Assembly: GCA_949316235.1 (NCBI GenBank)
Contig: OX438749.1
Location: forward strand, 21,530,414 to 21,594,413
Direction: 5' to 3'
DNA from: Oegoconia quadripuncta
Lineage: Eukaryota; Arthropoda; Insecta; Lepidoptera; Autostichidae
Length of the DNA: 64,000 bases
The notes under the pieces: model-generated
Database searches by the model: none
Told to the model about the DNA's origin: nothing
The model's input: the letters and a program-made list of their open reading frames with translations, nothing else
In this document: positions 31,201-41,153 of the stretch, piece after piece
How the letters are laid out: each line of letters opens with the position of its first letter
Position numbering within the stretch: the first letter of the stretch is position 1
Program-made: the position numbers and the translations under genes

Positions 31201-34200
31201 TTTGTGTGATTTATCGTCTAAGTGCCATTTATTTCGCTCTTAAATCGACAAATTCGACAATGTTAGGTGACGAAGTAATAGGAGTTGACAATTTTATATC
31301 TTCATGTCAGATTGACACTTGCTTGAGTTACGTTTTACGCGGATTTGTTTAACAAACTAGTCATTCTGTGGAATCTTTTTCGTTAGATTTCAATAATAAA
31401 GCAATACCTTGTAGTTTATTTATACTCTGAAATGAAGTCGGTTAAGTCTTATATTTCAGAACCTATTATAAGGCTGGATTCGTTGATCTCGATTACGACT
31501 AAACACAATCGATAAAACGGAACGTAACTTAGATCGACATCCCAATAGTTCGTGACATTTTATCTCTAGCGACCGCGAGAATACGTTTCTTTCGTATCAT
31601 AGACATTTTTAATCGACTTTCCACGATTAGACATTATCTCGAATTAGAGATATCTCGCATGAACTGAGAATCGGCCCGCTGCAATTTAGCAGTGATCGAA
31701 TGGTCACCAATGAGTCTTTTGGCACGTCGTTCCACAGAATCCAGTGCAGCCAGCACCTATATCGCGTCTATTTTGCGTGGTGGGTTGGTGGCTCTACTCT
31801 TGCCAACTCAGCTTCTCCAAGAAGCCTAGCAGGCCCTTAACGTTGCCTACCTCCTGCGAGCGTCGTCGCTGACCCGAGCTGTTGTGCCATTTATTCGGTC
31901 GCAGCTGTAGACGTACCACGAAAGAAAAATTGCTTTCGATTGCTAAATTTGGTACCTTGGCTCTTGAAGTAGATTATCGTAACTCGATACTCTTATTCAT
32001 TAAACGTTTATCTCCTTATCCTTACTTCGAGGGCGCTTACGTGTTATCAAATTTAGTGATTGAACGCAAGCGACCTAACGGCAAGTTATTAGCTTCCGAA
32101 CACAATTAGGTTTACGGGGTACGACGGCTGAATATTTTAATTAGACTTAGAAAGACAGAAAGAAATTAGTTTATTCGACCCAAGTAGGCACACAATAAAT
32201 GTACAAAACAAAGTTGACATATAAAACACCAGCTTTCCGCCCGCGACTTTGTCCGCATGGAAGATATTATCAAAATCGGTTCAGCAAAAATATTTGCCTA
32301 TACATATATGTATAACCCATGTTATTGAATTATATAATGTATTTCTATTTGTGAGGACCTGTAATTGGCTCTCTGTTTCCTATAATAGTTTCCATTAGTG
32401 TTATTGCAGCTGTTGGTTTTGCGAATAAATAAAAATAAAATAAATATGTTAATTTTTTTTTCTTATGCACGACGGGTTCGTACTTGACCTCAATCACACC
32501 TGATGTTAAGTGAAGATGAGGTCGAAGGTGGAAGCGTACTGACCCGGAAACCCCAACACATTTGGGGGACTGGCTATCTTATCTCTGACAACCGGAATAC
32601 GACAATGTTATTAACATTGCTGTTTGGTCGCAGATTTAGATAAGATGGTGGTAGCTAGCCAGGCGGACATTTAAAATGGCCTACAACCAACCAAACTGAG
32701 TGCTTAAACATGTACCCCGCTGGATATCGAACCCGCGACCTCCGAAGCGTAAACCCAATGTTGTTTACATTAAGCTACGGATGCGGTAATCCAGGTCCAC
32801 ATCTGTCTACCAACTAAATTTCATCCAAATCCGTCGAGCCGTTTAGGCGTGCAAAGGTAACAAACATACATAATAAACAACAAATATATTTGAATATACA
32901 GGGCGTCCCAAAGTTATGGGACATGAAGGGGAAGTACCTTAAATATCGTAGATAGTGAATTTTGCTCAAAGAAGACTTTATGTTATTTTTAAAATTTAGT
33001 AATTCTGCATTCATAGATTTTCTAAAAATTATTTGCTTCGGCTGGGAATCGAACCGACTCAAATGTGAAAAAAAAACACCCTACTTTTATGATGCCAATC
33101 GAAAGAATAGCTAAAAAATAATAACTCTGCCTAAGTAACATAGTATTTTAAAAGAAAGGAACAACGTGAAATTAATCATTTTAATCAAATAAAAAACATA
33201 CATGAAACTGCCGTAGTCAATTAAGTAGGTATTTTTTTGTAAATTAATTAATTAAATGCTCAAAATGTGATCCCTCTTGTCTTACGCAAATCGCCAATCT
33301 TTTAATGAGCCCGCTGCCTGTTGATTTTCTAATCATTTTATGGTGAACACTCGATGTGATATGGCACAATTCTGTTTGCAACTCGCCTACGTTCTCGTAT
33401 CGCTTTTTGTTTTGACTCAATCATTTTATGTTGTTCCTTTCTTTTAAAATACTATGTTACTTAGGCAGAGTTATTATTTTTTAGCTATTCTTTCGATTGG
33501 CATCATAAAAGTAGGGTGTTTTTTTTTTCACATTTAAGTCGGTTCGATTCCCAGCCGAAGCAAGTAATTTTTAGAAAATCTATGAATGCAGAATTACTAA
33601 CTTTTAAAAATAACATAAAGTCTTCTTTGAGCAAAATTCACTATCTACAATATTTAAGGTACTTCCCCTTCATGTCCCATAACTTTGGGACGCCCTGTAT
33701 ATTCAAATATATTATATATATTCAAATATATTTTATATACATATATTATTTACTTATATTTATATACTTACCAAACTCTCTACACCCTTAGATGGCAAAA
33801 AAATTTACTTATTGTACAAAATATATGGGGAAGACATTGTTGTCTGTAACACAGTTTTTAACTACCACAGACAACAAAGCTTCAACAGTTGTGTAATTTA
33901 TTTCGGTTCAATAAAATATTGTTATTGTTACATAATAGAAACATACATACACACACACCAACTTTCGCATTTATACTATTAGTTGGGATTGGAATTAAAA
34001 GGAATAAACTACAAAACATATAAAGATAAACACGGCAAATGTTGTGTGCCACTATGGCAAAGAGGAGTTGGACTTAGCATTATTCTCAGCTCCAGGAACT
34101 GGGCGCTGTTCTTCCGCCTCACCCTGCGAGAGGAAAGCAATGTGTAAAATGAGTATATATTATATGTATTATGACTTGAATTTCCAGGCCCTCCCCATGA

Positions 34201-37200
34201 AATGGGTGAACTCCCTCACGACGACCTGCAAGAAGCATTCAATCCCTGTCCACATGGACGGCGCGCGACTGTTCAACGCTTGCCTGTACCTCAAGGAGAC
34301 CCCCGCCCGCGTCGTCCGCGACTGCGACAGTGTCGCCATCGCCTTCAGCAAGGGCCTGTGCGCCCCCGTCGGCTCGGCCCTAGTCGGCTCCTACCACTTC
34401 ATACAGCAGTGAGTGCTAACAACATCTGTGTTACCTAGGTGGTACTGATAGCCAGCTGTGGAGCAGACGCAAGGAGGCAGATGAAACTCGTCCACGTAAC
34501 CCTGGAATGCGTGGGGAGTGGTAAATCAATGAACCCAAATCCTTGGAACGCTGGGTTACTCTGCGAGGCCTGTGAACGTTCTAGGAGACTTGCGCTTCTG
34601 GTTGGATCTGGGCTGGATCATGCCATAATCAGTACATATTGTAATATATTTATAGAAATTATCTCCTAACTCGACGACCGGTTGGTGTAGTGGATACCAA
34701 CGGTTGCGGGTTCGAACCTCCGAGGGGTAAATGTTTGTGTGATGAATATGAACATTTATTCCTAAGTCATGAATGTTTATATAAATATTTGTGTATGTTT
34801 ATCCGTTATCCGTAGTACAAGCTTTGCTTAGTTTGGGACTAGATGATTGATAGCATTCGATCTACTACCAAAAGCGTCACTCTGACTCAAGAGCCACTAA
34901 TAATACCTATCCTACAGGAACTAGTTAGTTTTCCGGGATACAAAGTAGCCTAGTGTTAATCCAGGTTCTAGTCTGTCTCCCAACCAAATTTCAACCAAAT
35001 CTGTCCAGCCGTTTAGGCGTGAAGAGGTAACAAACATTTACAACACACACAAACTTTCGCATTTACAATATAAGTTGTGATTTAATTAAACAGATGTGCT
35101 TTGCCATAAATATTCATGTCCGTCACACAAACATCTTCTTTTTTTTCTTGTGTGCAATAAATGATAAATAAATAAATAAATAAACATTTACCCCTAGCGG
35201 AGTTCGAATCCACAAATGTTGATTTCGTTGTGAGATCCCAATCAGTCGGCCATGATGGATGCAAAAAAAGTATATTACACAATTCCCTCAGGTCGTGGGT
35301 TATCTATAAAATGCCCAAAATATCGCATTTTTTTTTATATAAAACATTATCTATATTGTTTACATAATCGTATTAAAACATTTTATGTAAATTCTATATC
35401 AGTTGTGAAATTAATCTACATTATATGACAGAAATAACAAGATAGATAAGATATGGTGGTTTAAAAATAATCAATCATTATCATTGGCATATCTGCACGG
35501 TTAACACAATTCAGCGGGACTCAGCGGGATTGAGCCTATGGAATGAGAGAACACGGATGATATCGCTGTTGAGATAGCCATGTGACCTCGTACCAATCAT
35601 GTGACACTAATTTTCTTTATCTGACAAGATGTGCTACGAAAAGTCGTGGTTTGAGACACGAGAAGTTATGTCGAGTCGCTATCTATGTCATCTAACATAA
35701 GTCTATCCCTACAGTGTTGCTAAAAATTGGGTCTTTACCTATGAAATTGGAGTTTTTTTTCTTTGTTAATCATATGTACCAATTCCTGCGATTGTCAAAG
35801 CTATATCCAAATTTGTTTTTTATTTGGAAAATGGAATATTATTTCAAGGTTTCACATTAAATATTTTTTAATTTCTGGGCTAAACCACATAATAAAAAAA
35901 ATTTGAACAGAGCTCTTTTCATGTGCTTCCCATAATCATTTCTTAGATTCGCTGAAACTTTTATAAAGCGGTTACTTTTAAAAAACGCTGCCTATACTTA
36001 ACTTAATGTTATCCGATAATACACACTTTAGCTAAATTTGGATTTGCCGTTCCCAAAAAAAAATCAAAAATGTTTGTATGGAGAAAACAGTCTTAATGAA
36101 ATTCTTCATACAAAACGCCAATTTCATAGGTAAGGACCTAATATAATGGAGGGCGAATTTAAATTCGTGTAATTCCCATTAACTGGTGTCACCACTCTTG
36201 ATTACGAACAACTTTCTCAAAGGAACCATAGTCGAATTCGATCAAAAGTTTTCGATTACCCATACAAATAGTAAACCATTCTAAAACGACTTTTAGTACA
36301 GATGTCCAACAATTTTCGGCTGAATTCGATTATGATACCTAGCAGAAACTTGTTCGTGAAGTCACCAGTAAACAGGAATTTCGCGAATTAAAAGTGTGTG
36401 TGAAAATAGACGTCACGCCTTTTACCCCAAATGGGGTGGGCAGAGATATCCCAAACATTAGGGTGTTCCAAACACTAAGGGTTATGCTTGAAACAACATC
36501 CACGAGTCACCTCTCGAAATATACACAAATGCCCACGTGATACGATGTGAGCCCATCGCCGTTAAAACGTATAAATGTTTAGATGTTTTTTGGTGGAAAG
36601 TCTCTTAGTCGTCTGTTACGACACCCACTGGAAGAGATGGGTTGTTTCTATTCTTTTTACGTGACGAAACTATACAGCAGCATCAGCATATGTATGTGTG
36701 TATTAGGTATGTTATGAATGTACAATTTTTCACATTCGCGGACGCGAATGTTTAGGCTGTGGATATGCGAATGTTAAGGTCACCTTAACATTCGCATATT
36801 CACATACACGGACAAAACTTGACTTATTACAAAAACTACATTAATTTATAATCAATCATTTTTATTACTTAAGATGATTGAATTAAGTCAAAATTACTTT
36901 ACGCCTAAAAAATACGCGAATGACAGAAGCGCAGAGAGGCGGAGGCCGGTGGCAAAAACACGTCGCGTCATGCACGACCTGCACACATTCGCATTCATAT
37001 AACATTGGTGCGAATGTCGATTAGCCCAGGGAAAATACTGTAAAAAATAAGCTTAGCTAGATATAATTCAGAACCGACTTATATAATTGCTATCTTATAG
37101 ATGTAATTTTCAATAATTACGCTTAAAGACGCTTAGTCTATATTTTTTTAGAAAACTCTATTTTTAATTTGTATCTTAATAAGAATAAATACTAACTGAT

Positions 37201-40200
37201 ATTTAATTAGGTAGACTTTTATTAAACACAGTTATTGATGGATAAAAAACTACGCATGTTATAGTTAGGCATGCATGTGTATTAGCTGAAAATGTCGTCG
37301 AGCTGCATTGCTTAAGAAATAAAAATGAGAACTAATATTTTGTAACGATAATTTTCCTAAATATTTTGAATGCAATGAAATACGATGGGTATTTCATTGA
37401 ATTCAAAACATTGAGCATTTTTCCACTTTAGCTTATTTACTTACTTAGTACTTGCGTGTATGTCTGTCATATCGAACCTGTTTTCCTTCACATTCACAGA
37501 GTCTTGCTGGAAGAAATCTCTTTTTAGAGATAAGCTAGCCTTCTGTACATCCTGTATCTAGTATCTGTTTGACTTTTATGTGTACTCGTGTGCAATTAAA
37601 TTATAAAAAAATAAAAATACATTATTCGTCGCCAGTGCTCGGAGATACCGTAAGATGCTGGGCGGAGGCATGCGGCAGGCGGGCGTGCTGGCCGCGTGCG
37701 CTATCGTGGGGCTGGACGAGGTGGTCCCACTGCTGGCGCTGGACCACAAGCGGGCCCAGCGGCTCGCATACGGTACTTACACTCTATAAACTTACGTCTT
37801 AAAACGACCTGTTTGGTGTAGTGGTTAGAAACTCTGACCACTCCACCAAAAGGTCGCGGATTCGAATCCCGCTAGGGGCATATGTTTGTATGATGAATAC
37901 GGACACGTGTACCCGAGTTATGGATGTATGGTATCCACAACACAAGGCTATAGTTGCTTAATGTGGAACTAGATGGCATTGTGTGTATGTCCAAGGATAT
38001 TTATTTAGTATAAATTCTCATACCTTTTAAGGGTACACTTACAGTGCTAGGTAGTAATGTGTCGAAATATTTTATATTTATAAAAGCAAACAGTTTAAGA
38101 GTAATTGTTACAATATGCATCAACAAACAACGCTTCCACAGATATCAAATCAAATCAAAAATGTTTTATTTCGAATAACATTTGAAATAATCATGACATG
38201 ACATACAGTTATCGTTCATTCACTAAGCAGTCTCCCCAGAGAAGAACGAGCAAGAAACTCTGGGGTTGCTCTTTTTAAATAAGTCAATACAAATACAATT
38301 TGAAATAATTGTAAAATTTATGATTCGACAAAGAAAAATAAGAATAATGTATACTGGATATTGCCGAGCGGTTCATTTCCACGCATTCTTATCATCCAGA
38401 TAGTCAGAAATTTTATAATAGCCTTTGGCACATAGTTTCCGTTTAATGGTTGTTTTAAATTTATTTAAAGGCAAATTTTGAATGTCTACCGGAACCTTAT
38501 TGTAAAAGCGTATACATTGGTCCCTTGAATGGCTTAGTGACTTTGTGTAAGCGACTGCTATGGACAGCATGTTTATTTTCATATCTTGTATTAACATTGT
38601 GTATTTCACAATTTTTCCTTAACAAATAATATATGCATTGAGTAAACCAAATTCAGGATTGCTCACAGTGATTGTAAGATATAACTTCAAACTTCAAGTA
38701 TTTATTTCAATGTAAGATACATGATATCATTTGTTGAATGTCAATTTAAATCTACTGGAAACAATAGGGCTTATTTCATTTAACTGTCAGTCAGTGTGTC
38801 CAAGCTACTACCGCTTCGGAAAGGGAAATACCGCTAAAAGAAGCGGCACAAGAAACTCACAGGATCATTATTGTTCTTTTTTTTTTTAATAAAAGTATAC
38901 AACTAATACAATGACGACCCCCTAGTAGTGGATAGTGACCCTATCTGGTGCGGGTGCGAATCCCGCGAGGGGTAAATGTTTGTGTGATGAATACGAACAT
39001 TTATTCCCGAGTCTTGGATGTTTATATAAATATTTATGTATGTTTATCCGTTATCTAGTATCCATAGCACAAGCTTTGCTTAGTTTGGGACTAGAGGATT
39101 GGTGTAAGTGTCCTAAATATTTATTTATTTATTATTTAATTTTATAATGTTTGGGAGCTGGTCGAAGTACACCAAGCGTGTTTGTCATTCAGATAGTCGC
39201 TAATTTTGTAATAACCTTTTTTTGCTAATGTTGTTTTGACCTTTATTTTTTTCTCAGTTAAATTAATCAATAATGTTTTTGTCATAGGTTTTACACTTGG
39301 AAATAGTCACCTTCTTGAATCTACCAGGCGTTCGAAATTTGCTTGAGAAGAAGCACATGATATTATTTTTATATGGTTTTATAAATAAAAAAGAATATAT
39401 TTCACAGCTATCCACAGCCTGGGGCTGAATTGCTTCGTCGTGGATGTGGAGAATGTGCATAGCAACATAGTGCTGGTGACCATCTCCCCAGCGACCGCTA
39501 TCACGGCGGAGCTGGTGCTGCAGCGGCTGGCACAGGTCTGCCTCTCCGAGATACAGGTACGGGCTGTTTGTTTTTAGGACTTCATCCACCAGGGTTTCTA
39601 TGCACCCAACCTAAAATAAAACCAGTTTCAAAGTAATATTAGTCTAAATTTGTTTTAGGCCCGTATTATAGATCTTACTCAAGTAGAGATCTCCGCTTGA
39701 GGACAGTTACCCGTTTTAACTTTTTGTAACTTGTATAGCGGCATCTCTAACTATGCTCAAGCGCAGATCTATGTTTGAGCAACATTCTGAAATACGGGCC
39801 CTAGCTTTTTCTTTATGCACGACGGGTGCGTACTTGACCTCAATCACACCTGATGTTAAGTAAAGATGAGGTCGAAGGTGGAAGCGCACTGACTCGGAAA
39901 CCCCAACACATTTTTGGGGACTGGCTATCTTATCTCTGACAACCGGAACACAGCAATGCTATTAACATTGCTGCTTGGCGGCAGATTTAGATAAGATGGT
40001 GGTAGCTAGCCAGGCGGACATTTAAAGTGATCTACCACCAACCAAACCGAGTACTTAAACACGTACTCCGCTGGGGATCGAAGCTGCGACCTCCGAATCG
40101 TAAACCCTATATTGTTTACATTGAGCCGCGGAGGCGGTTAATCAGGAGTTGAGTCACCAGTAAATTCTTTAATATTTCCAGGGCGATTGTAAGACGGCCA

Positions 40201-40358
40201 CCGAGCAAGGCGTGATAGTGAAGGGCATCCAGTTCAACACCCACACACTGAGGTTCACGCTGCACGGAGATATCTCCGACGAGGACCTGGATCTGGCCAT
40301 CCTCAAGATCGTCTACGTCTTCAAGGAGTTTGAGGTGAACCATATCTCAACAAATTAA
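25079..40358 (+). CDS. L-threonine / L-allo-threonine aldolase (7 exons, 379 aa)
   Basis: A PLP-dependent fold-type I lyase that cleaves threonine or allo-threonine to glycine and acetaldehyde, probably cytosolic. Coding exons are 25079-25292, 26099-26173, 29382-29548, 34188-34408, 37636-37772, 39408-39556 and 40182-40358. All junctions are GT-AG, phases are consistent, and the total is 1140 nt including TAA. Family landmarks are [12 protein letters not shown] at residues ~8-19, [23 protein letters not shown]-like [13 protein letters not shown], the [10 protein letters not shown] block, [10 protein letters not shown] (Asp176, predicted pyridine-nitrogen partner), [11 protein letters not shown] (Lys207, predicted Schiff-base lysine) and GGGMRQAG (235-242). 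Length matches eukaryotic family members. The usual Gly of the PSGTMAN motif is Cys here (PSCTMAN). Introns are swollen by transposons. It is divergent from zipper. ATTAAA at about 40416 may be the poly(A) signal. Confidence 0.93.
25293..26098 (+). other. Intron 1 of the threonine aldolase gene
   Basis: Donor GTAAGT and acceptor TTTTCAG. Apart from the 25756-25800 hairpin I see no element in it. Confidence 0.85.
25756..25800. repeat. Perfect 19-bp inverted repeat, 7-nt loop
   Basis: Left arm 25756-25774 (ATCAATGCATTCAACATAG) and right arm 25782-25800 are exact reverse complements, in intron 1 of the threonine aldolase gene. Confidence 0.95.
26099..26173 (+). CDS. Threonine aldolase exon 2
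   Basis: Preceded by TTTTCAG and followed by GTATGT. It reads [19 protein letters not shown] and then IFKYEQ. Confidence 0.92.
26174..26904 (+). other. Intron 2, first part, no recognisable element
   Basis: No element identified before the LINE-derived block that begins at about 26940. Confidence 0.4.
26940..27238 (+). mobile_element. LINE/SINE 3' terminal fragment
   Basis: Plus-strand counterpart of 13963-14135: GGCAACGCATCTGTGACCC, GTGTCCATGGGCGGCGGTG, then CTCATATAAAATAAAA as an A-rich tail. It lies in intron 2 of the threonine aldolase gene. Confidence 0.7.
27240..28380 (-). mobile_element. Frameshifted non-LTR reverse transcriptase remnant
   Basis: On the minus strand, [19 protein letters not shown] (RT block, about 28280-28330), then in another frame [19 protein letters not shown] and the catalytic [12 protein letters not shown] (about 28040-28090). 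A downstream [20 protein letters not shown] piece lies at about 27610-27670. The frame is broken several times. It belongs to a LINE lineage distinct from the one at 7322. It sits in intron 2 of the threonine aldolase gene, antisense. Confidence 0.75.
28525..29094. mobile_element. hAT-like MITE with 8-bp target-site duplication
   Basis: ATCTAGAC flanks it on both sides (28517-28524 and 29095-29102). The ends are CAGGGATGACCAAA and TTTGGTCATCCCTC, inverted and identical except for the first base. There is no transposase frame. An 8-bp TSD with CAGGG-type ends is the hallmark of hAT elements. Confidence 0.85.
29382..29548 (+). CDS. Threonine aldolase exon 3
   Basis: Acceptor ATCTCCAG and donor AAG/GTATAG. 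It encodes [16 protein letters not shown] through [16 protein letters not shown]. Confidence 0.92.
30060..30350 (-). mobile_element. Jockey-type LINE 3' end (family 2)
   Basis: The reverse of 2140-2475: GCGAAAAGAAACGGCGCGGG, TTTTTGGAAGCTGATGGCCG and GTTTTTGTCATTCAGG (end of the ORF). Confidence 0.65.
30570..31760 (-). mobile_element. LINE ORF2 C-terminal part, split by a MITE
   Basis: The upstream half on the minus strand (31664-31750) reads [17 protein letters not shown] and KLQ. The downstream half (30570-30965) reads [20 protein letters not shown] and then [12 protein letters not shown] and [12 protein letters not shown]. Together these are the C-terminus of a LINE ORF2. One frameshift near 30820 and a ~690-bp insertion separate them. 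It lies in intron 3 of the threonine aldolase gene. Confidence 0.75.
30966..31663. mobile_element. MITE inserted in the LINE, TIR about CGATTCTC
   Basis: The left end is GCGATTCTCGCGCAATAGAC and the right end, reversed, is CCGATTCTCAGTTCATGCGA. Both ends carry ATGTCG/ATCTCG-type palindromes (TATGTCG...CGACATA on the left, TATCTC...GAGATA on the right). The 139-codon plus-strand frame across 30933-31352 has no family signature and is likely chance. Confidence 0.55.
31761..32457. other. Intron 3 sequence, LINE continuation and RTE fragment
   Basis: Sequence up to about 31900 probably continues the same LINE on the minus strand. 32225-32330 holds CCGCCCGCGACTTTGTCCGC, an RTE-like 3' piece. The rest is unassigned. 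Confidence 0.4.
32458..32790 (-). mobile_element. SINE family C, copy 4
   Basis: Near full length, from TTATGCACGACGGGTTCGTA to the B-box complement ATCGAACCCGCGACCTC and GGATGCGGT. Confidence 0.87.
32791..32889 (+). mobile_element. RTE-like 3' end, left part
   Basis: CCAACTAAATTTCATCCAAA, GAGCCGTTTAGGCGTG and AACAAACATACA are diagnostic for this repeat. The matching terminal part (ACAAACTTTCGCATTTATAC type) appears at 33940-33985, on the far side of the foldback element. Confidence 0.6.
32890..33720. mobile_element. Large foldback transposon with ~265-bp arms and a transposase tail
   Basis: The left arm (about 32893-33160, starting ATACAGGGCGTCCCAAAGTT) is almost the exact reverse complement of 33433-33713 (ending GGGACGCCCTGTAT). 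Differences include an A-run length and a few substitutions. The ~265-bp centre, read on the minus strand, ends a protein-like frame: [18 protein letters not shown], then [17 protein letters not shown] and a stop. That pattern resembles the C-terminus of Tc1/mariner-related insect transposases, an inference from pattern. Confidence 0.85.
33940..33985 (+). mobile_element. RTE-like 3' end, right part
   Basis: CACACACCAACTTTCGCATT and then TATACTATTAGTTGGG complete the repeat begun at 32791. Confidence 0.5.
34188..34408 (+). CDS. Threonine aldolase exon 4
   Basis: GC-rich exon after TTTCCAG. It contains [15 protein letters not shown] and the PLP-lysine block [18 protein letters not shown]. The donor is CAGCA/GTGAGT, phase 2. 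Confidence 0.93.
34669..34870 (+). mobile_element. tRNA-derived SINE, family B (copy 1)
   Basis: GGTTGGTGTAGTGG (A box) and GGTTCGAACCTCC (B box), with the body AATGTTTGTGTGATGAATAT. The tail differs from family A (TTTGCTTAGTTTGGGACTAG). Confidence 0.8.
34920..35085 (+). mobile_element. RTE-like 3' end
   Basis: TACAAAGTAGCCTAGTGTTA, CAACCAAATTTCAACC, CCAGCCGTTTAGGCGTGAAG and then CACACAAACTTTCGCATTTA. Confidence 0.65.
35090..35250 (-). mobile_element. tRNA-derived SINE, family B-like (minus)
   Basis: AAATAAACATTTACCCCTAG, GGAGTTCGAATCC and upstream TCACACAAAC show the same module order in reverse. An (AAAT)n run sits at 35165-35185. Confidence 0.6.
35251..35728. other. Intron 4 sequence, nothing recognised
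   Basis: No exon or repeat match; CAGCGGGACTCAGCGGGA at 35513 is a short duplication. Confidence 0.4.
35729..36138 (+). mobile_element. MITE family P, copy 3 (complete)
   Basis: Ends GGGTCTTTACCTATGAAATT and AATTTCATAGGTAAGGACC are inverted. The interior matches copy 4 at 41154 closely. Confidence 0.88.
36150..36400 (+). mobile_element. MITE family V, copy 1
   Basis: AATTCGTGTAATTCCCATTA, ACTCTTGATTACGAACAACT, GATTACCCATACAAA and CCAACAATTTTCGGCTGAAT recur at 42190-42345 and 42668-43340. Confidence 0.65.
36715..37020. repeat. GCGAATG-rich palindromic element
   Basis: The motif GCGAATG/CATTCGC recurs across the segment. 36763-36799 is a perfect palindrome (18-bp arms ATATGCGAATGTTAAGGT, 1-nt centre). 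Probably a foldback MITE. Confidence 0.7.
37021..37635. other. End of intron 4, nothing recognised
   Basis: AT-rich sequence without an identifiable element before the exon 5 acceptor. Confidence 0.4.
37636..37772 (+). CDS. Threonine aldolase exon 5
   Basis: Acceptor TCGCCAG and donor TACG/GTACTT. It encodes [20 protein letters not shown] and ends [10 protein letters not shown]. Confidence 0.93.
37803..38010 (+). mobile_element. tRNA-derived SINE, family A (copy 8)
   Basis: GGTGTAGTGGTTAG and GGATTCGAATCCCGC boxes, ending GTGTGTATGTCCAAGG and ATATTTATTTA. It begins only 30 bp after the exon 5 donor. Confidence 0.88.
38150..38640 (-). mobile_element. Jockey-type LINE 3' fragment (family 1)
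   Basis: The minus-strand ORF tail 38373-38609 reads [20 protein letters not shown] and [15 protein letters not shown], then the 3' UTR AGAAGAACGAGCAAGAAACT down to about 38150. Confidence 0.85.
38691..39265 (-). mobile_element. Jockey-type LINE 3' end (family 2), split by a SINE
   Basis: 38691-38910 is the 3' UTR (TGATATCATTTGTTGAATG, CTACCGCTTCGGAAAGGGAA) and 39135-39265 is the end of the ORF (GTTTGTCATTCAGATAGTCG). A family B SINE at 38911-39130 separates the two. Confidence 0.75.
38911..39130 (+). mobile_element. tRNA-derived SINE, family B (copy 2)
   Basis: CGAATCCCGCGAGGGGTAAA, TTGTGTGATGAATACGAACA, TTTGCTTAGTTTGGGACTAG and a (TTTA)n tail. The A-box region is eroded. Confidence 0.82.
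39408..39556 (+). CDS. Threonine aldolase exon 6
   Basis: Acceptor ATTTCACAG and donor CAG/GTACGG. It reads [20 protein letters not shown] and ends [10 protein letters not shown]. Confidence 0.92.
39656..39802. mobile_element. Small MITE with GGCCCGTATT ends (family G)
   Basis: Begins TAGGCCCGTATTATAGATCT and ends CTGAAATACGGGCCCTA. Inner inverted motifs are CTCAAGTAGAGATCT and AGATCTATGTTTGAG. Relatives end near 46560 and lie at 63673-63977. Confidence 0.75.
39803..40141 (-). mobile_element. SINE family C, copy 5
   Basis: Near full length and ends only 41 bp before the exon 7 start (GGAGGCGGTTAATCAGG). Confidence 0.87.
40182..40358 (+). CDS. Threonine aldolase exon 7 (terminal)
   Basis: Acceptor ATATTTCCAG. 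It encodes [19 protein letters not shown] and ends EVNHISTN before TAA. Confidence 0.92.
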   Translation, partial: GDCKTATEQGVIVKGIQFNTHTLRFTLHGDISDEDLDLAILKIVYVFKEFEVNHISTN

Positions 40359-40601
40359 CGGTTGGTTGGCCACAGACCCTACCGCAAGAGACGTGTAATG
40401 TGATATTGAAATTCTATTAAATTAATAAGTGGCAGTGAACGGGCTAGGGGTAGTTTTATTGTTAATGAGACGAATCTTAGAACGTATGTTGATTTTTTAT
40501 GGATACATTTTTACTACCATTAGTGGTAGCGTCACTGAACATCGAAATACGTGCGAGTAACTGTTGTTCGAAAGATCGTAGTTCGGATACTCTTGTTGGT
40601 C

Positions 40602-40880
40602 AAATTAAATCAAAAATGCTTTATTTTGTAGGTACACAGGGTACACTTAAAATAGTCAGATTTTACATTTTTAAAGCTACTGCTTGTTCAAAAGGCAATT
40701 TTCCCCTGACAAGTACAAGCAAGAAACTCGAGATTTCCTCGAGGGTTCCATTCCCAGCCGAGTAGGTACATGGTGGTAGGGTAATTTGAAATGGGGCAAG
40801 CATCAATGTTTTAGTTGTTTGAGATAGTTCCTCAAATAAATTGAGGGCTCCGGGGAGCACGTTTCTATATCATGTATGAT
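40602..40880 (-). mobile_element. LINE family 1 3' UTR fragment
   Basis: AAATCAAAAATGCTTTATTT and AAGAAACTCGAG as in the copies at 42851 and 52195. Confidence 0.6.
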
Positions 40881-41153
40881 TGTGATCAATCGCCAACTAT
40901 AAAAAATGTGCGGAGCCAATACAACGACATACAGACAGATGGAGCGGATTCTCTAAAGTCATACCTTTGGGCTGAATTAATTGTTATATTTATACATGTT
41001 ATCATTTTTGTTGTTATTTAGAATAAACTTCTTGTGTGCAATATGGCTATATATAGAAGTCTACTCCCGTTTTCTTACAGTGACCGTATTTAAGAGCGTT
41101 TATTATAAAGTTTATTCAAAATATTTAAAATGAATAGATCCATAGGATATATT
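40881..41153. other. No recognisable feature
   Basis: Intergenic sequence downstream of the threonine aldolase gene. Confidence 0.4.

Noticed and set aside
30933..31352. 139-codon ORF as a host gene
   Set aside because: It starts inside the LINE remnant and continues into the MITE insertion, so it is a junction artefact unless copies show otherwise.
33516..33791. 91-codon ORF in the foldback arm
   Set aside because: The same frame occurs in the opposite arm (32814-33062, minus), so it is just repeat sequence.
34202..34438. 78-codon plus-strand ORF in another frame of threonine aldolase exon 4
   Set aside because: A shadow frame produced by the GC-rich exon; the aldolase frame has family motifs and correct splice sites.
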